Below are positions 26,890 to 34,089 of a DNA stretch of 64,000 nucleotides, in pieces. Both the position numbers and the translations under genes were made by a program. The stretch is taken from positions 992,001 to 1,056,000 of the forward strand of contig JAUHXC010000001.1 in assembly GCA_030427205.1 (NCBI GenBank), written 5' to 3'. This DNA is from a bacterium (GTDB taxonomy: Bacteria > Myxococcota_A > Bradymonadia > UBA7976 > UBA1532). Within the stretch, counting starts at the first letter, position 1. Each line of letters starts with the position of its first letter. Under the pieces are notes generated by a model. The model did no database searches. It was not told where the DNA came from and was given only the letters and a program-made list of their open reading frames with translations.

Positions 26890-28863
26890 TCAGACCGGCC
26901 GGAGCAGCCCGCCGCGGTTGTTGTCGCCGGCGCTGCGGCCATAGGCGATGACGTGCTGACCGCCGAGGCTGCCGATCGCGACGGCGGTGGCGTCCCGGTC
27001 ACCCCAGCCGTCGCCGTAGACGCTGAACTCGACCAGCTGGCCCGCGAGCTCGCGATACAACGCGATCCGCATGTGGTCGTCGCCGGTGCGCGAGACCGCC
27101 ATCACCTGCTCACCGTCGAGCTCGCCGAACGCGATGCCGGTGGCGCAGCGGCCCTTGCTCCAGCCACTTCCGCCTTCGAGACACGACGTGAAGGCCGACG
27201 CGTCGCCGTTGGGTGTGAGGACCCTGAAGCGCGGCCCCGCGTCGGCCTTCAACGCGACGCCGAGGACGGGCTCACCGCCGACCTCACCGAACGCGAGGTC
27301 GGTCACGCCGGCGCTCTCGCACAGGTCGCCGCCGCCGCTGGCCACCAGCTCCAGCCCATCGCCTCCGAGACGGTACAGTTCGTACCGCACGCCAGTGCCG
27401 GCCGAGCGCCCCACGGCGACGACCGGTTGGCCGCCCCAGTCGCCGAATGCGATCGCGGTGCACCCGCGGTACTTGCCCCAGTTTGCGCCGCCGTCGTGCC
27501 AGCGCGCGAGCGCGTTGTCCTGCCAACGGTAGATCTCGAACCGCGACCCGCGCGCGTGGTCGCGGACGTCGAGCCCCACGCCCAGCACCGGCACCGACTG
27601 CTCGCCCAGCCGGCCGAAAGCCAGCGCGGCGCAGGCGTGCGCCTTGCCCCACTGGGCGCAGCCGATCCGGGTGCCGCCGACATAGGTGTCAAAGCGCTTC
27701 GTGCGATAGACTTCGAGCCGACTCGGCTCGCTCTCGTGATACGACGCGACCGCGAGCACGGCCTGGTTACCGAGGGACCCGATGGCGATCGCAGCGCACT
27801 CTGCGTCGTCGGGCCACGACGCGCCGCCGCTGCCCCGCTCGACCAGCCTCTCGCCCGCGCGGCCGAAGAGCATGAACCGCGCGTGATTGGGGCCGCTGCG
27901 ACCGACGGCCAGCAGATCCTCGCTGCCCAGGCGGCCCAGCGCGACGCAGCGGGTGCCGAAGTTCTCGCCCCAGACCTCGCCGAAGTGCGCGACCTGCTGC
28001 GCCTCGTCTACGCTGTAGGGGCCCTGGTGGGACGGCCCACACGGCGAATGTTTCGACTGGCCCCACTTGCCGGGGAAGGCCAGCCAGGGCGCCGGTTCGA
28101 TTCGGGCGTCGCCCGGCGCGTAACACGCCTCGTCGATCGATGCGAACTGCAGCTTCTCGCGAGTCAGCGACCCCCAGCGCAGGCCGTCGCTGGTGACGTC
28201 ACCGTTGATCTCACCGGCGCACTCGTAGGTCGCGTGCTTGCCCAGCGCCGAGTAGGCGACGACGTGCTGGGTGCCGTCGACCACTCGATAGGCGCCCTTC
28301 TGCTGCGTCTGGCTGGCCTGAACCAGCCAGCGTCCGTCTGCCGGATGGTGGGCCGCGAAGAACACCATCACGATGCTGCTCTCGGCGAGCGTGCGCCAGT
28401 TCGCGACGCGGACGGTCAGGTGCTCCCAGTCGGCCACATGGCTCGGGTCGTCGGGGTAGAAGAACCAGTATTGGATGTCGATCAACTCCAGCGCGAGCCC
28501 GCCTCCAGGCCCCGAGGCTGCGCGGATGTGCACGTACATCTCGACCTTCGACGGGTCGCTCTCGCCGCACGGGGTTTCTTCCTTGCACTGCGGCAGCTTG
28601 GCCTTCAGGTAGGCATCCTCGCTCTTGCACTGCCCGAGCTTCTCCGGCGTCGGCTTTTTGAGCACGGTGAGTCCGTCGATCAAGATGCAGCGCTCGAGAT
28701 ACCAGCCGACGCTCGCCGGGCGGCGCGGGTCGCCCACGTAAGTGGCCATCTCGCCCACGTAAGTGGCCATCTCATCACTGGGCGTCTTGTCACTGGCCGT
28801 GAGTGCGAGGCGCACCTGGGGGGCGAAGCGCTCGGCGAGCGCGAACCAGTCGTCACGGGTCAT
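26890..28863 (-). CDS. Vps62 (DUF946)-type domain protein with seven-bladed propeller, paralogue B
   Basis: 657 residues, alignable with paralogue A along its entire length, so a tandem duplication that has since diverged. Vps62-type motifs: IDIQYWFFYPDDPSH, ADWEHLTVRVANWRT, FFAAHHPADGRW, ALGKHATYE. Seven propeller repeats follow (YRGCTAIAFGDWGGQPVVAVG is nearly identical to A; last ends DATAVAIGSLGGQHVIAYGR). It differs from A by a Cys/Lys-rich insert (about 75-115, KSEDAYLKAKLPQCKEETPCG) and by EMATYVG repeated in tandem near residue 35, produced by a 21-bp DNA duplication. No signal peptide. Its stop is 75 bp before the preferred start of paralogue A; the lectin gene lies 94 bp upstream. 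Confidence 0.7.
   Translation of the reverse strand: MTRDDWFALAERFAPQVRLALTASDKTPSDEMATYVGEMATYVGDPRRPASVGWYLERCILIDGLTVLKKPTPEKLGQCKSEDAYLKAKLPQCKEETPCGESDPSKVEMYVHIRAASGPGGGLALELIDIQYWFFYPDDPSHVADWEHLTVRVANWRTLAESSIVMVFFAAHHPADGRWLVQASQTQQKGAYRVVDGTQHVVAYSALGKHATYECAGEINGDVTSDGLRWGSLTREKLQFASIDEACYAPGDARIEPAPWLAFPGKWGQSKHSPCGPSHQGPYSVDEAQQVAHFGEVWGENFGTRCVALGRLGSEDLLAVGRSGPNHARFMLFGRAGERLVERGSGGASWPDDAECAAIAIGSLGNQAVLAVASYHESEPSRLEVYRTKRFDTYVGGTRIGCAQWGKAHACAALAFGRLGEQSVPVLGVGLDVRDHARGSRFEIYRWQDNALARWHDGGANWGKYRGCTAIAFGDWGGQPVVAVGRSAGTGVRYELYRLGGDGLELVASGGGDLCESAGVTDLAFGEVGGEPVLGVALKADAGPRFRVLTPNGDASAFTSCLEGGSGWSKGRCATGIAFGELDGEQVMAVSRTGDDHMRIALYRELAGQLVEFSVYGDGWGDRDATAVAIGSLGGQHVIAYGRSAGDNNRGGLLRPV
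28731..28772 (-). repeat. Perfect 21-bp in-frame tandem duplication
   Basis: Two identical 21-bp units (28731-28751, 28752-28772) inside paralogue B; plus-strand unit starts CGCCCACGTAAGTGG. In protein it gives two EMATYVG heptads. Identity of the copies implies a recent event, and this codon-scale duplication sits in the N-terminal part that differs between the paralogues. Confidence 0.85.
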
Positions 28864-28957
28864 GTCGGTCCTCGGTATCGGGGCGGCCCGCCGGGCAGGT
28901 CGCGGAGGTGGGTCATGGCTCCGCCCGGTCGGGCGGACCGGGCGTCGGCGGCGGCGC

Positions 28958-29866
28958 CTAGGCCTTGCGAGGCGTGTAGTACGTCCAGCCGTACTGCGAT
29001 GTGCGGAAGCGCTGCAACCCGGTCATCTGCACGTCGAGCACGCCGGTCATGTCGTACAGACCGCGACCGGCCGCGGTTTCGCTCACGGGGACGACGAGCG
29101 TCTGCAAATCGCCGGTGGGGTACATCCAGTATGCGTCGCCGTTCTTCATGATCTGGCCGTCGACGACGTGCAAGCCGACCTTGCCGCCGTCGATCTGCTG
29201 CGACTCCTCGGTGGTGTTCGAGATCGTCGTCTCGATCTCGCTCTGCAGCTCCTTCAGCGTCGAGTCACTCACGGTGAGCTCCGTGGAGGCCGATGCCTGC
29301 ACGTAGTACTCCCCCTGCACGCTCGCGCTGTATTTCTGCCCGATCATGTGCTGGGTCACCTCCTTGTAGAGGCGCAGCCTCCGCACCGTGCTGCTGGTGC
29401 TCGTCGAGTACGTATGACCCTGCGGGATGATCCCCAGGAGGAACTTGCCCGTCCCCACGCAGTTGGACTTCGAATACCCCTCGACATAGGTGAGGCTGAG
29501 GTTGTCGACGCGGTCGCCGTGCCGCCCGCTGATGCTCAGCAGACGGATGTTCTCGAGTTGCACGCGGGTATGGCCGCCGCCGCCATCGCCGCCCGCGATG
29601 GTATGGCCCTCGCTCGTCTGGAAGGACAGGTGGTCGATCTCGTCGCCCGCGTGCACCGTCAGCGCGCTGATGTACTCATCGCCGGTGAGCGTGATCGCGC
29701 CCTGGCTGTGGCCACCGTCGCCCCCATACTGCTTGTCGTTGAGCACGATCTGGTCGATCCTGTTGCCAGCGTGCAGCCCGAGCTTCAGCCCGGGCCCGGC
29801 CAGGATCGGCCCGAACTCGTGGCTGCCGCCCTTGCCACCGAAGTCCAACGTCTTGATGCTCGACAT
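28958..29866 (-). CDS. Jacalin-type lectin protein with possible pore-forming C-terminal domain
   Basis: 302 residues. The start has an excellent AAGGAG site eight bases upstream. Residues about 8-130 read as a jacalin-like lectin fold (KTLDFGGKGGSHEF, QIVLNDKQYGGDGG, then GRHGDRVDNLSLTY). Residues about 135-245 are Ser/Thr-rich with alternating polarity (TYSTSTSSTVRRLRLYKEV, YYVQASASTELTVSDS), as in amphipathic beta-hairpins of aerolysin/natterin-like pore formers; zebrafish Dln1 is a known jacalin-plus-aerolysin protein. The aerolysin comparison is by composition and order only. No signal peptide, so release would need lysis or another route. It is first in a minus-strand operon with the two Vps62-propeller genes and looks somewhat less GC-rich than its neighbours by eye. 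Confidence 0.6.
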   Translation of the reverse strand: MSSIKTLDFGGKGGSHEFGPILAGPGLKLGLHAGNRIDQIVLNDKQYGGDGGHSQGAITLTGDEYISALTVHAGDEIDHLSFQTSEGHTIAGGDGGGGHTRVQLENIRLLSISGRHGDRVDNLSLTYVEGYSKSNCVGTGKFLLGIIPQGHTYSTSTSSTVRRLRLYKEVTQHMIGQKYSASVQGEYYVQASASTELTVSDSTLKELQSEIETTISNTTEESQQIDGGKVGLHVVDGQIMKNGDAYWMYPTGDLQTLVVPVSETAAGRGLYDMTGVLDVQMTGLQRFRTSQYGWTYYTPRKA

Positions 29867-30270
29867 GACACCTGCTCCTTCTCTGCGTGAAACACTCGAA
29901 CGACCCATCGGCCTCTGCCGTAGTCGCCCGACGTGCATCGCAACGGCCATGCCAACCCTCGTCGTACGCAGCGATGGGGGCGGCCCGATCGCAGGTGTCC
30001 AGATAACCGTCAAGGGGTGACGGATTTCTATACAGCCGCGGTGTACGGGCCCGCCGATGGCGCTCCGAGAACGCAGCTGCCCATGACCACCCGGGCGAGC
30101 AGCTGCAGGCGTGCGCCCGCGATCAGAGGGGCTGTTTCATCCGGTAGATGGCCGCGTGGGTCGACGGGCGGCGCCTGCGCTACGCCATGGCGTGGGGGCG
30201 GGATGGCGACGGCGACTACGAGCGCGAGCAACACCTCGGCGGGTGATGCTGGCCGGCCGTCGCCGGGCGA
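29867..30270. other. 404-bp intergenic region upstream of the lectin operon
   Basis: No convincing gene. A 32-codon frame at 30148-30246 (MAAWVDGRRLRYAMAWG..., with a DGDGD stretch) has plausible codon use but no close ribosome site and no partner, so it is kept as a possible remnant only. The promoter of the minus-strand lectin operon should lie here; I found no strong -10/-35 pair. A slightly AT-richer stretch is at 30005-30040. Confidence 0.45.
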
Positions 30271-31392
30271 TCAGCCGCCGAGGCCGACCGACGTGCAGAA
30301 GGCGAGCCACGGGTCGCGCAGCACGGCCTTGCGCCAGCCGGAGAAGACCTTCGCCGCGCCAGCGAAGTCGGCGTCGTCGCCGATCGCCTCGCGCAGCTGG
30401 CGGGCGAGCCAGCCGGGGAAGGCCAGCTCGGGCGCGATCTGAACCGACGCGCAGACGTCGGCCCGGGCGCACTGCAAGAGCGCGTCGCTGTGCAGCGCGT
30501 CGAAGCTGGCATACGGGGTCGGGGTGTCGGACGCCGGGCTGTCCTCGACGCCGTCGAGCGCCTCGGCGAGCGCCTTGACGAAGTCGCCGCCCTCCTTGTC
30601 GGCGAAGCGCCGGGGCACGCCCTTGATGCCGCGCAGGGCGGTCTTGGTCTCGGGCAGGCGGCCGGCGATGGAGAACAGCGCCTTCTTGCCCGGCGCGCGG
30701 TCGGCCGCCTCGCCCTCCAGCCCGTTGAACCAGTCGACCATCCACTTCAGCGCCGCGCGCTGGCGGCCGCCGAGCTGCCACAGGTTGCGGTAGCTGCCCA
30801 CCGTCAGCGGCGGCGTCGGCTCGGCCGGCGGGTCGAGCATCTCCGCCGACAGCGTATTGACCAGCCCCATACGGTCGAGCTCGCCCAGCTTCTCGGCGAG
30901 CTTGTCGTACATCGCCGGCAGGTGCAGCACGTCGGCGGCCGCGTAGGTCTGGTGCGCCTCCGAGAGCGGGCGCTTGGTCCAGTCGTCGGTCTGCATGCCC
31001 TTCTCGGGCGCCACCCCGGCGAGCACCGCCTGCAGGTAGGCCAGCGAGACCTGGTGCTCGGCGCTCTGCAGCGACCACGCGATCTGGGTGTCGAAGAGCT
31101 TGGGCCGATAGCGCAGCCCCAGGGCCTCCATCAGCAGGTCGACGTCCTGCTTGCCGGCGTGCATCACCCACTCGACCCGCTTGCGGCCGAGCACTTTGCG
31201 CAGCGGCGACAGGTCTTCGAGGGCCAGGGCGTCGATCAGGTAGACCTCGCCGCCGGCGGCGCAGATCTGGATCAGGCACAGGGTCGTGCCTTTGCGGTTC
31301 GATTCGAACTCGGTGTCGACGAAGACCCGGTCGTTGCCGGCCAGGTCGTTCGCCGCGGCGTCGAGGCCTTCGGCCCCGTCGATGAACTTCAT
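30271..31392 (-). CDS. rnd: Ribonuclease D
   Basis: 373 residues, a normal length. The DEDD 3'-5' exonuclease domain (1-170) has motif I DTEFE (Asp26, Glu28), motif II in HAGKQDVDLL (Asp83/Asp85) and motif III YAAADVLHL with Tyr150 and Asp154. HRDC-type helical domains follow from about 205 (RQRAALKWMVDWFNGLEGE) to the C-terminus. RNase D trims tRNA 3' ends and other stable RNAs in the cytoplasm. Its ATG overlaps the hemB stop (ATGA), so it is co-transcribed behind hemB on the minus strand. Good family match; no oddities. Confidence 0.9.
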   Translation of the reverse strand: MKFIDGAEGLDAAANDLAGNDRVFVDTEFESNRKGTTLCLIQICAAGGEVYLIDALALEDLSPLRKVLGRKRVEWVMHAGKQDVDLLMEALGLRYRPKLFDTQIAWSLQSAEHQVSLAYLQAVLAGVAPEKGMQTDDWTKRPLSEAHQTYAAADVLHLPAMYDKLAEKLGELDRMGLVNTLSAEMLDPPAEPTPPLTVGSYRNLWQLGGRQRAALKWMVDWFNGLEGEAADRAPGKKALFSIAGRLPETKTALRGIKGVPRRFADKEGGDFVKALAEALDGVEDSPASDTPTPYASFDALHSDALLQCARADVCASVQIAPELAFPGWLARQLREAIGDDADFAGAAKVFSGWRKAVLRDPWLAFCTSVGLGG

Positions 31393-32381
31393 CGAGCAGT
31401 CTCTTTCAGCCAGCGCGAAGCCTGGCGTGCGTAGTAGGTGAGGATGACATCGGCCCCGGCCCGGCGGATGCCGGTCAACGCCTCGAGCACCGCCTTCTTC
31501 TCGTCGAGCCAGCCGTTCTGGGCGGCGGCCTTGAGCATGGCGTACTCGCCGCTGACCTGATAGGCGGCCACCGGCAGGGCGGTCGACTCGCGCACGAGCC
31601 GGATGATGTCGAGGAAGGGACCGGCCGGCTTGACCATGATCATGTCGGCGCCTTCGGCCTCGTCGAGGGCCACTTCGCGCAGCGCCTCCCGGGCGTTGGC
31701 CGGGTCCATCTGATAGGTCTTCTTGTCGCCGAAGCGCGGCGCCGAGTCGAGGGCGTCGCGGAACGGCCCGTAGAACGCCGAGGCGTACTTGGCGGTGTAG
31801 GCCAGGATCTGCACGTCGGTGAAGCCGGCGGCGTCGAGCCCGGCGCGGATGGCGCCGACGCGGCCGTCCATCATGTCGGATGGCGAGATCACGTCGGCCC
31901 CGGCCTCGGCCTGACACAGCGCCTGCTGGACGAGCACGGCCACCGTCTCGTCGTTGAGGATGCGCCCGTCGGGCGAGACGATGCCGTCGTGGCCGTCCGA
32001 CGAGTAGGGGTCGAGGGCCACGTCGGTGATCACCACCAGCTCGGGCCAGCGGGCCTTGAGCTTGCGGATGGCCCGCGGCACCAGCCCCTCGGGGTTGTGG
32101 CTCTCGGCGCCGTCGGACGACTTGAGCGCCTCCTCGACGGCGGGGAAGAGCACCACCGCGCCCACCCCGTCGGCCACCGCGCCTTCGACCTCGTGCATCA
32201 GCGCGTCGAGGCCGAGGCGGTCGCAGCCGGGCATCGACGCGATCGGCTGCCGCCCCTCGCCGTCGTGGATGAACAGCGGGTAGATGAAGTGCTCGGGTCC
32301 GAGCCAGGTCTCGCGCATCATCGCGCGGGTCCACGGGTTGCGCCGGTTGCGGCGCGGCCGTTCGATCAGGTCGAGCATCAT
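31389..32381 (-). CDS. hemB: Delta-aminolevulinic acid dehydratase (porphobilinogen synthase)
   Basis: 330 residues, normal length. Condenses two 5-aminolevulinate molecules to porphobilinogen, the second common step of haem synthesis. Schiff-base lysines are Lys198 (AYTAKYASAFYG) and Lys251 (MVKPAGPF). The metal region at about 120-133 reads DVALDPYSSDGHDG; the cysteines of zinc enzymes are replaced by aspartates, as in magnesium-type enzymes such as that of Pseudomonas. Two adjacent ATG codons could start it (MMLD). It is transcribed away from fur, with a 21-bp palindrome in the shared 125-bp gap, and rnd follows with a 4-bp overlap. Confidence 0.95.
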   Translation of the reverse strand: MMLDLIERPRRNRRNPWTRAMMRETWLGPEHFIYPLFIHDGEGRQPIASMPGCDRLGLDALMHEVEGAVADGVGAVVLFPAVEEALKSSDGAESHNPEGLVPRAIRKLKARWPELVVITDVALDPYSSDGHDGIVSPDGRILNDETVAVLVQQALCQAEAGADVISPSDMMDGRVGAIRAGLDAAGFTDVQILAYTAKYASAFYGPFRDALDSAPRFGDKKTYQMDPANAREALREVALDEAEGADMIMVKPAGPFLDIIRLVRESTALPVAAYQVSGEYAMLKAAAQNGWLDEKKAVLEALTGIRRAGADVILTYYARQASRWLKETAR

Positions 32382-32429
32382 CTACCTCGGCGTGCGTGCC
32401 GGTTCCTTATGGACGCAGAAGCGCCCGAT

Positions 32430-32450
32430 GTAAAGCCGGGCCCGCTTTAC
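32430..32450. promoter_or_regulatory. Perfect inverted repeat between hemB and fur (candidate operator)
   Basis: GTAAAGC (32430-32436), 7-nt spacer, GCTTTAC (32444-32450): a 21-bp element with exact arms, unusual in such GC-rich DNA. It lies between the divergent hemB and fur starts, where it could control both. It does not match the classic Fur box closely, so Fur autoregulation is only one option. Confidence 0.5.
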
Positions 32451-32506
32451 CGGCCGGTGGCGCTGTGCTACGCCGGACCCTCAAGCGGAGGAGACCAGAC
32501 CCCGTC

Positions 32507-33013
32507 ATGCTCCAGGTCGAAGAAGCGCTGAACACCCTCAAGAGCTGGTTGACCGAGAACCGGCTGAAGTACACCCACCAGCGCAAGCTGATCACCGAGG
32601 TCTTCTTCGACCCGGCGTATCGCGAGACCCACCCCAGCGTCGAAGAGCTGTATCTGCGGGTGCGCGAGCGCGACCGCAAGGTGGGTTATGCCACCGTCTA
32701 CCGTACGCTCAAGATCCTGACCGACTGCGGACTGGCCAACCCCAACCGCCTCGGCGACAATCAGACCCGGTACGAGCCGGAGATCCCCGGCGAGCATCAC
32801 GACCATCTGGTGTGCTCCGAGTGTGGCGCCGTTTTCGAATTCGAGGAAGAAGAGATCGAGCGGCTGCAGCACGCCGTCGCCCGGCGCTTCGGGTTCACCC
32901 TCGACGACCACAAGATGGTGCTCTACGGCAGCCCGGGCGAGATCTGCGAGCTGGCCGCCTGCCAGCGACACGGCACGACGCCGCCGCACGCGACCACCAT
33001 CGAGCTCGACTGA
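32507..33013 (+). CDS. fur: Fur-family transcriptional regulator
   Basis: 168 residues from an ATG with GGAGGAG upstream (32487-32493); an in-frame upstream start exists but adds an Arg-rich stretch. Winged helix in 1-85, with recognition helix VGYATVYRTLKIL (59-71). The dimerisation half carries the metal ligands HHDH (97-100) and one CxxC pair (Cys103/Cys106); the second, C-terminal pair is spaced CELAAC rather than CxxC. Fur proteins repress iron-uptake genes when bound to Fe(II); Zur and PerR are close relatives, so the metal is not certain. It is divergent from hemB, a sensible context for iron/haem control. Confidence 0.85.
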   Translation: MLQVEEALNTLKSWLTENRLKYTHQRKLITEVFFDPAYRETHPSVEELYLRVRERDRKVGYATVYRTLKILTDCGLANPNRLGDNQTRYEPEIPGEHHDHLVCSECGAVFEFEEEEIERLQHAVARRFGFTLDDHKMVLYGSPGEICELAACQRHGTTPPHATTIELD

Positions 33014-33074
33014 CAGGCCGCCGCCAGCCCGCCCACGGCGCCCGAACCTCCTGCTGCGCCCGCGGAGCACGCCC

Positions 33075-34028
33075 ATGACCCGCGCGGTGGCCGCCATCGA
33101 CGTCGGCAGCAACTCGGTGCAGCTCACCATGGCCCGCATCGAAGACGGGCGGGTGCTCATCATCGACCGGCTGAAGAACCCCGCGCGCCTCGGCGACGCG
33201 GTGGGCCCCGACGGCTACCTCGAGCCGGAGAAGGTCGACCGGCTCATCGATACCTTCCGCGCCTTCCGCCGGCGCATCGACGCCCACGACGCGCTGTTTC
33301 GGGCCACCGGCACCGCCGCGCTGCGCGCCGCCCGCGACGGCGAGGCCTTCGTCGAGCGGGTCGCCGCCGAGACGGGCATCCGCATCGAGCGCATCAGCGG
33401 CGCCGAAGAGGGCCGGCTGGTGCTCATCGGCGTGCTGCACGGCCTGCCGCGGCTGCGCGAGGCGGCGCCGCTGTGTATCGACGTCGGCGGCGGCAGCACC
33501 GAGCTGGTGCTCGGCCGCCGGGCGCGGGTCGCCGCGGTGACCTCGTTGCCCATCGGCTCGCTCGTCGTCTGCCGCCGCTGGCTGGGGCCCGATCCGATCA
33601 GCAGACGCACCGTCAAGAAGGCCCGGCGCCACCTCGAGCAGCGCCTCGGCGCGCGCGCCGCCGCCATCGCCCGGCTCGGCTTCAGCGACGTGGTGGCCAC
33701 CGGCGGCTCGATTCAGCGCATCGTCCGCATCGCGCTGGCCCTCGACGGCCGCCGCCCGGTCTCGGTGCACGGCCACCGCCTCGACCGCGAGACGCTGTCG
33801 GCGGTGGTCGACCGGCTCGTGCGCGCGACCACCGCCGCCGACCGGCGGGCCCTGCCGGGCATGGATCCGGAGCGGGCCGACACCCTGCTCGGTGGCGCGC
33901 TGATCCTCGACGTGCTGGGGCGGATCCTCGACGTGCGGACGTGGACCGTCTCGATGGACGCCCTGCGCACCGGCCTGCTGCTCGACATCTCCGCCCGCGG
34001 TTCGGGCACAGCGATACCCGGCGAGTGA
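33075..34028 (+). CDS. Ppx/GppA-family exopolyphosphatase/pppGpp phosphohydrolase
   Basis: 317 residues, starting from the ATG preceded by GGAG. The actin-like ATPase fold shows phosphate loop 1 AAIDVGSNSVQLTMA near the N-terminus, the EEGRLVLIGV stretch with the catalytic Glu region (ISGAEEGR), the second glycine-rich loop CIDVGGGSTELVLG and a third VVATGGSIQRIVR. This length matches the short Ppx/GppA form without the C-terminal HD-like domain of E. coli Ppx. Substrate (polyphosphate or pppGpp) cannot be decided from sequence. It lies 61 bp downstream of fur and may share its transcript. Confidence 0.85.
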   Translation: MTRAVAAIDVGSNSVQLTMARIEDGRVLIIDRLKNPARLGDAVGPDGYLEPEKVDRLIDTFRAFRRRIDAHDALFRATGTAALRAARDGEAFVERVAAETGIRIERISGAEEGRLVLIGVLHGLPRLREAAPLCIDVGGGSTELVLGRRARVAAVTSLPIGSLVVCRRWLGPDPISRRTVKKARRHLEQRLGARAAAIARLGFSDVVATGGSIQRIVRIALALDGRRPVSVHGHRLDRETLSAVVDRLVRATTAADRRALPGMDPERADTLLGGALILDVLGRILDVRTWTVSMDALRTGLLLDISARGSGTAIPGE

Positions 34029-34089
34029 TGTCGGCGGCCGGATCGCGTACGATCCCCGCGGGAGCGTTCGGTAACGGGAGGGGACGACC

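Noticed and set aside
29867..30060. Promoter for the lectin operon (TTGACG on the minus strand near 30012)
   Set aside because: A -35-like box exists but no acceptable -10 lies 16-18 bp downstream, so I did not list it as a feature.
30148..30246. A 32-codon gene (MAAWVDGRRLRY...)
   Set aside because: No ribosome site at proper distance, too short to judge and no recognisable family. Mentioned in the intergenic entry only.
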